Shown: positions 44,849-55,280 of the stretch, piece by piece
How the letters are laid out: every line of letters begins with the position of its first letter
Position numbering within the stretch: position 1 is the stretch's first letter
DNA from: Flagellimonas beolgyonensis
Lineage (GTDB): Bacteria; Bacteroidota; Bacteroidia; Flavobacteriales; Flavobacteriaceae
Direction: 5' to 3'
DNA length: 64,000 nt
Assembly (NCBI RefSeq): GCF_003992615.1
Contig: NZ_RZMY01000013.1
Coordinates: 288,238-352,237, forward strand
Notes under the pieces: model-generated
What the model was told of the DNA's origin: nothing
Databases searched by the model: none
What the model saw: only the letters and a program-made list of their open reading frames with translations
Translations under genes and position numbers: made by a program

Positions 44849-46039
44849 TCAATGGCTTCCCATATACTCGTCGACAAAGACTTCCAACTCCGCTCCATGA
44901 AGATTTTTGGCCAATATTTTTCCTTTTTCATCCAAAATAAAATTGGCTGGAATGGTCCGTAAACGCAGTGCATCCATCAATGGGTTTTGATCACCTTGCA
45001 AATGGGAGGTGTGTGTCCACCGGAAAGCTCCATCTTTTTCAATGGCCTTTTCCCATGCTGTTTTATTGCTTTCGAGGCCATAGGCCAGTATCCCGAAACC
45101 TTTGGAATGATAAGTATCCCAAAGCGGTACTAATATGTTTCGGTTTTCAACACGGCAGGGGGCACACCAAGAAGCCCAAACATCCAATACCACCAATTTT
45201 TTATCCGTCAAAAAATCATGTAATGAAATGTCGCCTTCGGCATGTGTGGGCAAGATTAGGTTAGGAATCGTGTCTCCCAACATCATGGGCAATTGACTTT
45301 TGTCCGCAATCTCCATTAATTCTTGCACCCAAGGATCGTCTGGTGCAATGGAACTCCATTTTTGGGCCTGTTTGAACAATGCCTCGGGCAATCGTTCAAA
45401 ATCACCTTCGGGACTTACCCATTTAATGGCTATCAAAGCCGAGATGGGTTCCTGCAGTGTATCGGTAAAGTCTAAGATTTCCAATTGATAATCCAATAAG
45501 GCCCGCTCCCGCTCCAACAACTGCTCATCCGAAGCTGTTTTCATCGCGTTGGATTGCTTAAACTTTTCATAAGCGGCCAACCGCTTATTCCTAAGATCAA
45601 GGATTTCCTTATTTACCAATGAAGGGTCTTGAATGGAAAAACTGGCCTGAAAACGATCTATCGTAGCATTGATCACCATAGGCATATCAGGGTCTACCAT
45701 CAAAGGAAAATAATTATCGGTTTGCGGATTTTCATTCAACAATCGATTAGGGTACCTGTCCCCAAGTTTTTGCACTGCCACTTCCAGAAATGTAGGCCCA
45801 TTCAATTTAGGTGTACCCAAAAATTCAAAGGTTCCATCTGGATTTATGTTGGTGGAATCCAAAACCTCACCCACAAAACTCTGGCCCACTTCTTTGTACA
45901 AATTAGGGCGTATTAGATAAACCTTTGGTTGCCATTCACTGTTTTGGGAATTCTTGATGGTACCAGACAGCCAGGGACGTTGTGAACATGCCTGCACTAC
46001 AACTAAAATCAAGACTAAAGGCCAAATGCATTTATTCAT
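44849..46039 (-). CDS. TlpA-like thioredoxin-fold lipoprotein
   Basis: 396 residues: a lipoprotein signal with lipobox VVQAC (Cys 18), a beta-rich N-terminal domain of the DUF4369 kind, and a C-terminal thioredoxin fold with WASWCAPCRVEN. Such proteins reduce disulfides in the periplasm in Bacteroidota. A related lipoprotein lies at 59968-61206. CAAAACTA just ahead of the start reads TAGTTTTG on the minus strand (TANNTTTG) and would give an almost leaderless message. Confidence 0.9.
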   Translation of the reverse strand: MNKCIWPLVLILVVVQACSQRPWLSGTIKNSQNSEWQPKVYLIRPNLYKEVGQSFVGEVLDSTNINPDGTFEFLGTPKLNGPTFLEVAVQKLGDRYPNRLLNENPQTDNYFPLMVDPDMPMVINATIDRFQASFSIQDPSLVNKEILDLRNKRLAAYEKFKQSNAMKTASDEQLLERERALLDYQLEILDFTDTLQEPISALIAIKWVSPEGDFERLPEALFKQAQKWSSIAPDDPWVQELMEIADKSQLPMMLGDTIPNLILPTHAEGDISLHDFLTDKKLVVLDVWASWCAPCRVENRNILVPLWDTYHSKGFGILAYGLESNKTAWEKAIEKDGAFRWTHTSHLQGDQNPLMDALRLRTIPANFILDEKGKILAKNLHGAELEVFVDEYMGSH

Positions 46040-46179
46040 GCGTCAAAACTAAGGAATGATGTTGTTCCTTAATCCATCTATTCGGAAGAAAATACACCGA
46101 AAATCTGTTTTTTGGCGATCTGTTGTCATTTGGATACAAATCGTACGACCAAATTCCCATTAACTGTAACACGTCCATT

Positions 46180-46569
46180 ATGAAGTTTCAATCCCTCTTC
46201 CGCATTTTATTAAAATGGATTCCCGCCATTATCCTTCTTCAAACCTTATTGTATAAGTTCACGGCAGCACCTGAATCGGTTTATATTTTTTCCACACTTG
46301 GTCTTGAGCCCTATGGAAGAATTGGGTTGGGCGTGCTGGAATTGATCGTGGCCATACTCCTTGTTGTGCCACGAACCACATGGCTTGGGGCATTGCTTGG
46401 ATTGGGCATTATGGCAGGAGCACTATTTTCACACGTGACCAAATTGGGCATCGTGGTTCAGAACGATGGCGGCACTTTGTTCATATTGGCACTGATTACC
46501 TTCATTTGCTGTAGCCTCTTGGCATGGTTGCATCGCAATCAAATTCCGTTCATCAAAATCAAAGTATAA
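46180..46569 (+). CDS. DoxX-like membrane protein
   Basis: 129 residues, four predicted helices (KWIPAIILLQTLLYKFTAAPES..., GLGVLELIVAILLVVP). Start at MKFQSLFRI fits the membrane protein; an upstream ATG at 46123 adds polar residues. Function unknown. Confidence 0.8.
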   Translation: MKFQSLFRILLKWIPAIILLQTLLYKFTAAPESVYIFSTLGLEPYGRIGLGVLELIVAILLVVPRTTWLGALLGLGIMAGALFSHVTKLGIVVQNDGGTLFILALITFICCSLLAWLHRNQIPFIKIKV

Positions 46570-46757
46570 CTTCCTTACCCTTGGCAGGGATCTGCACTTT
46601 ATGATGCAATACCTGAAACTTTTTAAAAGATAGGGGTGAATCTCCTTCCCTTTTTAGATAGACTCGTGCCTGCAAATTTGTATTTTCTAAGATTTGCTTC
46701 CCCAATATTCCATTAAATGACGATTTGGATTTTTATCGGGAATCAAAACTAGATTGC

Positions 46758-46765
46758 TACTTTTG
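46758..46765 (+). promoter_or_regulatory. Possible -7 box before marC-like gene
   Basis: TACTTTTG fits TANNTTTG, 16 bases before the ATG at 46782; no -33 TTG at correct spacing. Confidence 0.35.
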
Positions 46766-46781
46766 GGAACAAAGTAATTCC

Positions 46782-47396
46782 ATGATAGCTGAAATCATTA
46801 CCAAGATGCTTTTCCTGTTTGCGGTAATCGACCCATTGGGTTCTGTGCCTGTTTATTTGGAAGCCACCAAACAGTTGGATGGGAAACACAAAAAGAAAGT
46901 GGCCATACGGGCTTCCCTTGTGGCATTTCTCATTTTGCTGTTTTTCATTGTAGTGGGTCAAATTATTTTGGAAGGGATGGAGATTACCTTGCACGCCTTT
47001 CAGATTTCAGGAGGGGTCATTCTTTTTCTATTTGCCCTTACCATGATCTTTGGCGAAGGAAAGCCCCAATCCGAAAAACATAGGATCACGGATTACCGTC
47101 ACGTAACAGTCTTCCCATTGGCCATTCCTTCCATTGCATCGCCTGGTGCGATCATGGCAGTGGTGCTGTTGACCGATAATCATATCTATACGATCCAGCA
47201 GCAGGCCATGACCACATTCTTGGTCCTGCTGGTGGTATTGCTCACCATGGCCATTTTGTTGACCGCCAATCTGGTTCAGCGAAGGATTGGGGAATATGGG
47301 ATAACCGTAATCAGTAAGGTAATGGGATTGATTTTGGCTTCCTACGCCGTACAAAGTATTTTGACCGGACTTCGGGACTTTTTCATTGTTCTGTAA
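46782..47396 (+). CDS. MarC family membrane protein
   Basis: 204 residues with six predicted helices. Landmarks are FAVIDPLGSVPVYLE near the start, IPSIASPGAIMAVVLLTDN and VISKVMGLILASYAVQ. The start at MIAEIITKM follows a TANNTTTG box. Function of MarC proteins is unclear. Confidence 0.9.
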   Translation: MIAEIITKMLFLFAVIDPLGSVPVYLEATKQLDGKHKKKVAIRASLVAFLILLFFIVVGQIILEGMEITLHAFQISGGVILFLFALTMIFGEGKPQSEKHRITDYRHVTVFPLAIPSIASPGAIMAVVLLTDNHIYTIQQQAMTTFLVLLVVLLTMAILLTANLVQRRIGEYGITVISKVMGLILASYAVQSILTGLRDFFIVL

Positions 47397-47612
47397 TAAG
47401 ATCACTGAAAATCAATAGGGTAGCCTCGAGTTAAACGGTCCAAAAAGTCCGATAACCGGTATTTTCGACTTCAATATGCGCAATTCACCTAAAAAATATT
47501 CGATAAACTGCACATTTTAGTCGTTAAAATCAAAAACCTATGAAAAATTCATAAGTATTCGGTTCAATTCTTTTTGATCTTTGTGATGTATTAACCCCCA
47601 AATCTATACATC

Positions 47613-48458
47613 ATGACACGTTCAATCTTTTACAACCTACTTGTTATCGGAATGTTGATCACTGCACAAACCACTTTTGGTCAAATGGCAGCGGAGTTTA
47701 TCAATGAAAATATTGATGGTAGTGTTTCCAGTACCGAAGGATACATGCCATCCATGTCCATCACCCAAGATGGAAAAACAGCCTATTTTAGTAAGGCAAC
47801 CTATCAAAAGCCACTTTATGGTGTTTTCTCCAAAAAAGAGTTGATCCATGAAATCTACAGAGCAGAGAATGTAAACGGAAAATGGACCAATGTAACCAAA
47901 TTGGAGGTTTGCCCACAACATTATTCGGCCAAGCACCCTACAGTATCCGAAGATGGAAAGCGTTTGTTCTTTGCGTCCAACATGAGAGGAAGCTATGGTA
48001 AATACGACATTTATGTGGCCGACATCAATGCTGATGGCAGCATGGGCGTTTCCAAAAACCTAGGGCCAAAGGTGAATACCAAGGAGGATGAACTATATCC
48101 AAGCTTGTACAATGGCACCTTATTGTTCTTTGCATCCGAAGGTCGTGACGGCTATGGTGGATTGGACCTTTATGCAACACAAGTGGTGCAGAACTCGTTG
48201 ACCAAAGCGGTTAACCTTGGTGACCACATCAACAGCAGCAGTGATGAGTATGCCATTCAACTGAGCCCGGAGAAAAAATTAGGATTCGTGGTATCCAATA
48301 GAGGATTCAACAATACCATATCACAATATACCGTGGCATACGGACGTTCCAATAAGCAGGATTCGTACAACGACGTTGCCGAAAGGAATAGCGATCTGCA
48401 GAATGCCATTGAAAGCAGTGGCCACAAATATGCGGACACCTCTTTCGAGGATCAATAA
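47613..48458 (+). CDS. PD40/TolB-like beta-propeller secreted protein
   Basis: 281 residues with a signal peptide (MTRSIFYNLLVIGMLITAQTTFGQ) and PD40 repeats (MSITQDGKTAYFSKATYQ; PTVSEDGKRLFFASNMRG; LYPSLYNGTLLFFASEGRDGYGG; QLSPEKKLGFVVSNR). In this phylum, such domains often precede an OmpA domain; here the OmpA part is missing. Confidence 0.87.
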   Translation: MTRSIFYNLLVIGMLITAQTTFGQMAAEFINENIDGSVSSTEGYMPSMSITQDGKTAYFSKATYQKPLYGVFSKKELIHEIYRAENVNGKWTNVTKLEVCPQHYSAKHPTVSEDGKRLFFASNMRGSYGKYDIYVADINADGSMGVSKNLGPKVNTKEDELYPSLYNGTLLFFASEGRDGYGGLDLYATQVVQNSLTKAVNLGDHINSSSDEYAIQLSPEKKLGFVVSNRGFNNTISQYTVAYGRSNKQDSYNDVAERNSDLQNAIESSGHKYADTSFEDQ

Positions 48459-49151
48459 AATATACTCAGATAACTAACTATATTAATCGGTCAACCATAC
48501 CTGAAAGTGTCAATTGATGCTGTTTCATAGCCGAGATTCGAAACGCACAAGACCACATGATAAGAAAGACAGGGGGAACTGAACGTCTATCATAGAAAGC
48601 GGGTTGTATTATTTCAATCTGACCGATTTTACCAAGAATAGGGTGCTTATGGGACAGCACCCTATTTTTTGTTTATATATTTCTGAATTTCAATTGTTTA
48701 AATACTAAATCTTACTTCTCCTGACACCCATGGTAGATTCACTAAACGTGCAGTTGAACGAAAAACACTACAAAAAATACCATCGGTACTAAAAAAATTC
48801 TAATTTGACTCTTGAAATAATACGATCCCAAATCTATTAGTCATGAAAAAAAACTACAATTCTCGGAAAAAAGGAGTCCCAAAAGACATTTACCACCTAC
48901 TTTGCTAAGACGGTAATCCTACCTCTTCCAAACGCTATTTTTTGTTCTTAATCCCTTTAGGGATTAAACCCAGCTTGAGCTATGCTTTGGGCTGAATAGT
49001 TGGTCCTGAAACTGTTACCAGTGGTTCATGGCCAGCTTTTCAACACCTTTAACCATTGGTTCAAGACTGTGGTACAGGGCGCCCATGCCCTATTCAACCC
49101 TTTAAATTGAAAAAAATGTAATTGATTGTTATCCCCCTAATCTTTCTTATC
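48459..49151. other. Intergenic, about 690 bases
   Basis: Holds a strong terminator (48638-48671) and a 21-codon frame at 48843 (MKKNYNSRKKGVPKDIYHLLC). Its leader CCCAAATCTATTAGTCATG resembles the leader of the PD40 gene. No convincing gene. Confidence 0.5.
48638..48671 (+). terminator. Terminator downstream of PD40 gene
   Basis: The 11-bp stem AATAGGGTGCT / AGCACCCTATT with an 8-base loop is followed by TTTTTG. Confidence 0.8.
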
Positions 49152-49796
49152 ATGAAAACTAACACATTAAAAATTGCCATCATCGACAATGATGATGCGC
49201 TCGCTCCCATTTACCCTACTTATTTTGAAGCAAATGAAAGCTATGAACTGTTGGGCACCTACAGATCGGTGCAACAGCTATTGTCCGATTTTGGACAACA
49301 AAATCCGGACATCATCTTGTGCGAAGCCCAATTGAGCGGTATCTCGGGCATTGACGGCCTGGAGTATTTTTACAAAAAGAATGAAAACCTACAGGTATTG
49401 ATGATGAGCCAAAAAAATGATTTCAAGCTCATCAAAGAGGCCTTTAAAAAAGGTGCTTGTGGTTTCTTGATCAAACCATTGACCAAGGAAAGGGTGTTAC
49501 GTGCCCTGGATGCTTTGGGCCAACATGGGGTCGCCCTGGAACTGGACGTGGCCAAAAAGATTATCAACTCGTTCCAGACCAAATCGTTTGACTCTTTTTC
49601 GAGAAAAGAAAATGAAATCATTGAATTATTGACCCAGGGATTTACCTATAAAATGATCGCGGACAAATTGTGTGTTACTCCAAGTGCGGTCAACTTTCAC
49701 ATTCAGAATATTTATGTAAAGCTAAACGTGAATTCCAAATCGGAGGCCCTGCAAAAGCTGAAGGAAATCGAATTGCGGCAACTCAATGCTGCTTAG
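49152..49796 (+). CDS. LuxR-type response regulator with Glu in the phosphorylation site
   Basis: 214 residues: receiver domain (about 7-125) and LuxR HTH (about 150-205, TQGFTYKMIADKLCVTPSAVNFHIQNIYVKL). The acidic pair (IDNDDAL) and the conserved Lys (FLIKPL) are present, but the phospho-acceptor Asp is replaced by Glu (PDIILCEAQLSG). Glu here often mimics the phosphorylated state, so the protein may be always active or use another signal. Start at MKTNTLKIAIID. Confidence 0.87.
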   Translation: MKTNTLKIAIIDNDDALAPIYPTYFEANESYELLGTYRSVQQLLSDFGQQNPDIILCEAQLSGISGIDGLEYFYKKNENLQVLMMSQKNDFKLIKEAFKKGACGFLIKPLTKERVLRALDALGQHGVALELDVAKKIINSFQTKSFDSFSRKENEIIELLTQGFTYKMIADKLCVTPSAVNFHIQNIYVKLNVNSKSEALQKLKEIELRQLNAA

Positions 49797-49816
49797 TATT
49801 TAAGCTTATTGCAAAA

Positions 49817-49848
49817 GAAAAACCCTGACTCGCGTCAGGGTTTTTTAT
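49817..49848. terminator. Terminator between response regulator and dnaK
   Basis: The stem AACCCTGAC / GTCAGGGTT with loop TCGC is followed by TTTT. It separates convergent genes. Confidence 0.85.
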
Positions 49849-49872
49849 TATCGATCTTATGTTCAATTGGAA

Positions 49873-51786
49873 TTATTTCACTTCTTCGAAGTCAACATCT
49901 TCCACATTGTCACCTTCTGTGGCTCCGCCGGCAGCACTATCCGCTCCAGCAGAAGCATCTTGACCGTTTGCTTGGGCCGCATCTGCTTGGGCTTTGTACA
50001 TTTCCTCGGAAGCTACTTTCCAAGCTTCGTTGATCTTGTTCAAAGCGGGCTCAATTACCGCAAGGTCCTTGCTCTCGTAGGCTTTCTTCAATTCTTCCAA
50101 AGCATCTTCGATTGGTTTTTTCTTGTCATCGGACAATTTATCACCAAATTCTTTCAATTGCTTTTCTGTTTGGAAGATCATTCCATCGGCCTCGTTCAAC
50201 TTATCCGCGGTTTCCTTGGCCTTTTTGTCGGCTTCGGCATTGGCTTCGGCTTCGGCTTTCATCTTTTTGATTTCTTCCTCGGTCAATCCGGAGGAAGCCT
50301 CAATTCGGATATCCTGGGTCTTATTTGTAGCCTTGTCAGTTGCAGAAACCTTAATGATACCGTTGGCATCGATATCGAAGGTTACTTCAATTTGAGGCGT
50401 ACCCCTTGGTGCTGGTGGAATACCATCCAAGTGGAACCTACCGATTGTTTTGTTATCGGTCGCCATGGGGCGCTCTCCTTGCAACACATGGATCTCTACC
50501 GAAGGCTGATTGTCCGCAGCAGTGGAGAACACTTGTGATTTTTTGGTCGGGATAGTAGTGTTGGACTCTATCAACTTGGTCATTACACCACCCATGGTTT
50601 CAATACCCAAAGAAAGTGGGGTAACGTCCAATAGCAATACATCCTTCACGTCCCCGGTCAATACACCACCTTGGATTGCGGCACCAACGGCCACTACCTC
50701 ATCGGGGTTAACCCCTTTGGAAGGTTTTTTGCCGAAGAATTTTTCAACCGCTTCCTGTACTGCAGGGATACGGGTAGAACCACCTACCAAAATAATTTCG
50801 TCAATATCGCTTTTGGAAAGTCCTGCAGATTTCAATGCTTTTTCACAAGGCTCTATCGTTCTTTTTACCAAATCGGCGATCAACTGCTCAAATTTGGCCC
50901 TGGACAACGTGCGCACCAAGTGTTTTGGTCCTGAAGCTGTTGCGGTAACATAGGGCAAATTGATTTCGGTCTGTGCGGAAGAAGACAATTCTATTTTGGC
51001 TTTCTCAGCAGCTTCCCTCAATCGTTGCAATGCCATGGGATCTTTGCGAAGATCCATGTCTTCATCCTTCTTGAACTCTTCGGCCAACCAGTCAATAATC
51101 TTTTGGTCAACGTCGTCACCACCCAAGTGGGTATCACCATCGGTTGCCAATACTTCAAAAACGCCATCGCCCAACTCTAGGATGGAAACGTCGTGCGTAC
51201 CACCACCAAAGTCGAAAACTACAATTTTCTGATCGGTATCTTTTTTGTCCAAACCATAGGCCAAAGAGGCGGCGGTTGGCTCGTTGATGATTCGCTCCAC
51301 GGTAAGTCCGGCAATTTCACCGGCTTCCTTGGTGGCTTGTCTTTGTGAATCGTTAAAATAGGCAGGAACGGTAATTACCGCCCTGGTCACATCCTGTCCC
51401 AAATAATCCTCGGCCGTTTTCTTCATTTTCTGAAGGATCATGGCCGAAAGCTCCTGTGGGGTGTACAAACGACCGTCGATATCCACACGTGGGGTATCGT
51501 TATCGCCTTTCACCACTTTGTACGGAACCCTTTCCGCTTCCTTTTGCGATTCGGAGTATTTGTTCCCCATGAATCGTTTAATGGAATAAATTGTTTTGTG
51601 TGGATTGGTTACCGCTTGTCTTTTAGCTGGATCACCAACCTTTATCTCCCCACCTTCCACAAATGCAATCATGGAAGGAGTGGTACGTTTACCTTCGGCA
51701 TTCGGGATCACCACCGGTTCGTTACCTTCCATTACAGAGACGCAGGAGTTGGTCGTACCCAAGTCTATACCTATAATCTTGCTCAT
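49873..51786 (-). CDS. dnaK: Chaperone DnaK (Hsp70)
   Basis: 637 residues. ATPase domain starts [13 protein letters not shown], with [17 protein letters not shown] and [18 protein letters not shown]; substrate domain then lid and acidic tail [12 protein letters not shown]. Cytosolic foldase. No dnaJ or grpE is adjacent. Upstream lies a TGACA-N3-TGTCA palindrome (51866-51878). Confidence 0.98.
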   Translation of the reverse strand: MSKIIGIDLGTTNSCVSVMEGNEPVVIPNAEGKRTTPSMIAFVEGGEIKVGDPAKRQAVTNPHKTIYSIKRFMGNKYSESQKEAERVPYKVVKGDNDTPRVDIDGRLYTPQELSAMILQKMKKTAEDYLGQDVTRAVITVPAYFNDSQRQATKEAGEIAGLTVERIINEPTAASLAYGLDKKDTDQKIVVFDFGGGTHDVSILELGDGVFEVLATDGDTHLGGDDVDQKIIDWLAEEFKKDEDMDLRKDPMALQRLREAAEKAKIELSSSAQTEINLPYVTATASGPKHLVRTLSRAKFEQLIADLVKRTIEPCEKALKSAGLSKSDIDEIILVGGSTRIPAVQEAVEKFFGKKPSKGVNPDEVVAVGAAIQGGVLTGDVKDVLLLDVTPLSLGIETMGGVMTKLIESNTTIPTKKSQVFSTAADNQPSVEIHVLQGERPMATDNKTIGRFHLDGIPPAPRGTPQIEVTFDIDANGIIKVSATDKATNKTQDIRIEASSGLTEEEIKKMKAEAEANAEADKKAKETADKLNEADGMIFQTEKQLKEFGDKLSDDKKKPIEDALEELKKAYESKDLAVIEPALNKINEAWKVASEEMYKAQADAAQANGQDASAGADSAAGGATEGDNVEDVDFEEVK

Positions 51787-51865
51787 TGTATCTAAAGTTA
51801 TATCTGTTTAAAAATTAATTTCTCTCGGTCTTAAAATGTCAATGTTCGTGCCATGACCTCGAATC

Positions 51866-51878
51866 TGACAAGGTGTCA
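51866..51878. promoter_or_regulatory. Palindrome upstream of dnaK
   Basis: TGACAAGGTGTCA (TGACA-N3-TGTCA) lies 80 bases before the dnaK start. A heat-shock operator is possible but not the CIRCE sequence. Confidence 0.3.
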
Positions 51879-51990
51879 TACATTTTAAAAATGCGTCATA
51901 AAACCAGCTGAAATTCAAGTACTATTGACAGAATCCCAAAATAAGCATCCCAATTTTTTGAATTTCTCAATATTGTATTGGTCGGCGCGT

Positions 51991-51998
51991 TATATTTG
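51991..51998 (+). promoter_or_regulatory. -7 box before sdaA
   Basis: TATATTTG matches TANNTTTG, 19 bases before the sdaA ATG. A TTG at 51973 has shorter spacing than usual. Confidence 0.45.
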
Positions 51999-52016
51999 GA
52001 GCTTTAAACTGATTAC

Positions 52017-53441
52017 ATGGAGTGCATTAGTGTGTTCGATATGCTCAAAGTTGGGGTCGGCCCTTCCAGTTCACATACCCTGGGACCATGGCGTGCCGCC
52101 GAACGTTGGATTTTAGAGTTGAAGGAGCAACAGGCTTTTGATGCTGTGGAGCGCATCAGTGTCAATTTGTACGGATCCTTGTCTTTGACCGGAAAAGGGC
52201 ATGCCACCGACGTTGCCGTGGTGATGGGGTTGTTGGGCACGGACCCCGTGACGGTTCCCATCGATGGCATCAATACTTTAATGGAGCAAGTGAAGCAAAA
52301 CCGTGTATTGCATTTTGGTGGTAAACGTGAGATTCCTTTTGATTTTGATTCGGATATCCAGTTCAAACGAAAATTCTTGCCCTTTCATGCCAATGGTATG
52401 CGGTTCAAGGCTACTTTGACCGATGGCAGCTCTATTTCGGAAACCTATTATTCGATTGGTGGCGGCTTTGTGGTGAAGGAAGAATTGACCCACTCCAAAG
52501 AAAATGATGTCACTTTTAGTGCGTTCCCATTTCCCATAACTACGGGAAATGAACTGTTGCAATGCTGCGCATCGGAAGGAAAATCCATCTCCGAAATTGT
52601 TTTGGCCAACGAACTTTCCCTCCGCACGGCCGAAGAGATAGATGCAGGCATCCACCACATTTGGAATACCATGTTGGAATCCATGTACGTGGGCTGCCAT
52701 ACCGAAGGAAAATTGCCCGGTGGACTCAATGTAAAACGAAGGGCTTTCGAGATCCATCAAAAACTGAAGGGCAATGTGCCCTACTCCAACCCCCAGGAAT
52801 GGTTGGAAAGCATCCGTGACACCGAAGTTCGTTTTCGCCAAATCATAAAATGGGTGAGCTGTTTTGCATTGGCTGTCAATGAAGTCAATGCCTCTCTGGG
52901 CCGAGTGGTCACCGCACCCACCAACGGCAGTGCTGGGGTTATTCCCGCTGTGCTCATGTACTATATGGTGATCGAAAACCACGATGCCAATTTTGACGAT
53001 GTCAAGCAATTCTTATTGGTAGCCAGCGAAGTGGGCAGTATTTTCAAAAAAGGGGCCACCATTTCGGCGGCTATGGGAGGCTGTCAGGCAGAAATTGGCG
53101 TCTCCTCGGCCATGGCGGCAGCAGGACTTACCGAATTGATGGGCGGTTCGCCCGAACAGGTATTGATCGCGGCCGAAATTGCCATGGAACATCACTTGGG
53201 ACTAACTTGTGATCCCATTGGCGGATTGGTGCAAGTGCCCTGCATCGAACGGAATGCCATGGGTGCCATAAAGGCCATAAATGCTGCAGAATTGGCGCTG
53301 GACACCGACCCGAAAGATGCAAAAGTACCTTTGGATAAGGTGGTGAACACCATGTGGGAGACCGCAAAGGATATGAGCTCCAAATACAAGGAAACCTCAG
53401 AGGGCGGCTTGGCCGTAGGGGTGTTCTTGAGTGATTGTTAA
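52017..53441 (+). CDS. sdaA: L-serine ammonia-lyase, iron-sulfur, single chain
   Basis: 474 residues, which deaminate serine to pyruvate. N-terminal beta domain with [12 protein letters not shown]-terminal catalytic domain with [17 protein letters not shown] and cluster Cys residues in [18 protein letters not shown] and QVPCIERNA. It overlaps the convergent gene by four bases. Confidence 0.95.
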   Translation: MECISVFDMLKVGVGPSSSHTLGPWRAAERWILELKEQQAFDAVERISVNLYGSLSLTGKGHATDVAVVMGLLGTDPVTVPIDGINTLMEQVKQNRVLHFGGKREIPFDFDSDIQFKRKFLPFHANGMRFKATLTDGSSISETYYSIGGGFVVKEELTHSKENDVTFSAFPFPITTGNELLQCCASEGKSISEIVLANELSLRTAEEIDAGIHHIWNTMLESMYVGCHTEGKLPGGLNVKRRAFEIHQKLKGNVPYSNPQEWLESIRDTEVRFRQIIKWVSCFALAVNEVNASLGRVVTAPTNGSAGVIPAVLMYYMVIENHDANFDDVKQFLLVASEVGSIFKKGATISAAMGGCQAEIGVSSAMAAAGLTELMGGSPEQVLIAAEIAMEHHLGLTCDPIGGLVQVPCIERNAMGAIKAINAAELALDTDPKDAKVPLDKVVNTMWETAKDMSSKYKETSEGGLAVGVFLSDC

Positions 53442-53917
53442 TCCAAACAACCTTCTTTACCGCGGGTATCGATCAAATAGATGATCTTCCATTTCCCATC
53501 AAAATTCACCATTTGGAACGAATTGATGCCACAATGACTGAATTTGTCGTTCAGCCAAAACTCATAACCCACCCAAGCATTCGCCATGGTACGGTCCACT
53601 TGAATGGAAAAGGATGTCAATTTTTCCTGAAATTTAATGCTGTCCGGAATACTTACAATGGATTTAAGGAATTGCGAAAATTCTTCATTTCGAAATTGTG
53701 TCTTGCCTTCAGCATTCCTACCTGTGGTCTGGAGCACCACGTTATCGGCAACAGTGCTTTTAATTATGGTGGAATCCTGTTTATGAAAGCCTTGAAAGAA
53801 TGTTTCGACTACCTTTTTGATTTGTTGTTCCTCAGAATCGGAAAGGGTCTGCGAACTTTGTGCTTTCACGCCATGGGTGATAATGAGTAATGCAATTGCA
53901 AGGGTTTGTTTGATCAT
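53438..53917 (-). CDS. SnoaL/DUF4440-like secreted protein
   Basis: 159 residues with signal peptide (MIKQTLAIALLIITHGVKAQ) and an NTF2-like alpha+beta fold (EEQQIKKVVETFFQGFHKQD; VGYEFWLNDKFSHCGINSF; GKWKIIYLIDTR). Such proteins bind small molecules; function unknown. Start at 53917 places the signal peptide correctly. Confidence 0.8.
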   Translation of the reverse strand: MIKQTLAIALLIITHGVKAQSSQTLSDSEEQQIKKVVETFFQGFHKQDSTIIKSTVADNVVLQTTGRNAEGKTQFRNEEFSQFLKSIVSIPDSIKFQEKLTSFSIQVDRTMANAWVGYEFWLNDKFSHCGINSFQMVNFDGKWKIIYLIDTRGKEGCLD

Positions 53918-53987
53918 TGCCTTAGTTTTTTGATTGGAACACAAATTAAACAAATCTGCTTACATTTAACCAGTAAATAATAAGCCA

Positions 53988-54806
53988 ATGTCTGTTGCAA
54001 AAAAAGAATACAAAAGGGTCACGGTAAAATCCTTGGTCGAGATGAAACAAAACGGTGAGAAAATCAGTATGCTTACCGCTTACGATTATTCCATGGCCAA
54101 GATTGTGGATGCCGCCAACGTGGATGCCATTTTGGTGGGCGATTCGGCCAGTAATGTAATGGCCGGGCACGAAACCACTTTACCGATCACCCTTGACCAA
54201 ATGATATACCATGCCTCTTCCGTGGTCAGGGCAGCCAAAAGGGCCTTGGTCGTGGTCGATATTCCATTTGGAAGTTACCAAGGTGATTCCAAAGAAGCCT
54301 TACGTTCTGCCATACGCATTATGAAGGAAAGCGGTGCCCATGCCGTTAAAGTGGAAGGTGGGGCGGAAATCAAGATATCCATTAGCCGCATTTTGGAAGC
54401 AGGCATACCCGTGATGGGCCATTTGGGACTTACTCCACAATCCATTTATAAGTTTGGAACCTATACGGTCCGCGCCAAGGAAGAAGAAGAAGCTGAAAAG
54501 TTGAAGGAAGATGCCAAATTGCTCGAAGAACTGGGCTGTTTTGCCATTGTTCTGGAAAAAATTCCTGCCAAACTGGCGAAAGAAGTGGCAGAAAGTATTT
54601 CGATTCCAGTAATTGGTATCGGCGCCGGTGGCGAGGTCGATGGCCAAGTGCTTGTGGTGCACGATATGTTGGGAATGACCCACGAATTCCACCCTCGATT
54701 TTTACGCAGATATTTGAACCTATATGATGAAATGAGCGAAGCCATTTCACAATATGTGGATGATGTGAAAAGTAGGGATTTTCCAAGCGAGGATGAATCT
54801 TACTAG
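53988..54806 (+). CDS. panB: 3-methyl-2-oxobutanoate hydroxymethyltransferase
   Basis: 272 residues, first enzyme of pantothenate synthesis, TIM barrel with Mg2+. Family blocks: [54 protein letters not shown]. Cytoplasmic. No panC or panD adjacent; rluA follows after an inserted four-helix-bundle gene. Confidence 0.96.
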   Translation: MSVAKKEYKRVTVKSLVEMKQNGEKISMLTAYDYSMAKIVDAANVDAILVGDSASNVMAGHETTLPITLDQMIYHASSVVRAAKRALVVVDIPFGSYQGDSKEALRSAIRIMKESGAHAVKVEGGAEIKISISRILEAGIPVMGHLGLTPQSIYKFGTYTVRAKEEEEAEKLKEDAKLLEELGCFAIVLEKIPAKLAKEVAESISIPVIGIGAGGEVDGQVLVVHDMLGMTHEFHPRFLRRYLNLYDEMSEAISQYVDDVKSRDFPSEDESY

Positions 54807-54811
54807 GACAA

Positions 54812-55280
54812 TTGGATATTTTGATGGTTGGATTTTTGGATTACTTGATTTTAATTTGAAGACTTATTTTTGAAAATCAACCTCCAATAACCAACAAATC
54901 AATAAAATGCATCGATTTAAAGATTTGGAAATATGGAGGTTGAGCAGAAAATTTTGCTCAGATATATACCAAACCACTTCATTATTTCCAGAAACAGAAA
55001 GGTTTGGTATTTCTAATCAATTGAGAAGAGCATCGGTCTCAATACCTTCAAATATATCAGAAGGTTGTTCCAGAAAATCAAATAAAGATTTCTCAAGATT
55101 TTTGGAAATCGCCATTGGCTCCATGTATGAATTGGAAACACAATTGTTAATTTCAAATGATTTGGGATTTATATCTGGGGAAAAAACAGAGGAGTTAATG
55201 CATAAACTTAGTACAATTATTAAGATGACTTCTAAATTCAAATCCACACTAAAGTGAAGTCCAAAAATCCAAATATCCAA
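54812..55280 (+). repeat. Element with nested inverted repeats around four-helix-bundle gene
   Basis: Left repeats TTGGATATTT (54812-54821) and TTGGATTTTTGG (54828-54839) are matched in inverse order by CCAAAAATCCAA (55261-55272) and AAATATCCAA (55271-55280). The 470-base unit fits between panB and rluA. Confidence 0.55.
54907..55257 (+). CDS. Four-helix-bundle protein (S23 family)
   Basis: 116 residues: MHRFKDLEIWRLSRKF..., LRRASVSIPSNISEGCSRKS and a C-terminal helix, the family of proteins found in 23S rRNA intervening sequences and as stand-alone genes. AT-rich compared with panB and rluA. Bounded by inverted repeats. Function unknown. Confidence 0.9.
   Translation: MHRFKDLEIWRLSRKFCSDIYQTTSLFPETERFGISNQLRRASVSIPSNISEGCSRKSNKDFSRFLEIAIGSMYELETQLLISNDLGFISGEKTEELMHKLSTIIKMTSKFKSTLK

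Noticed and set aside
48325..48345. ATACCGTGG as a third sigma-54 activator site
   Set aside because: Half site only, inside the coding region of the PD40 protein.
48828..48908. Leader like that of the PD40 gene followed by a 21-codon frame
   Set aside because: Similarity is limited to CCCAAATCTAT plus ATG; the peptide has no features. Kept only as a note.
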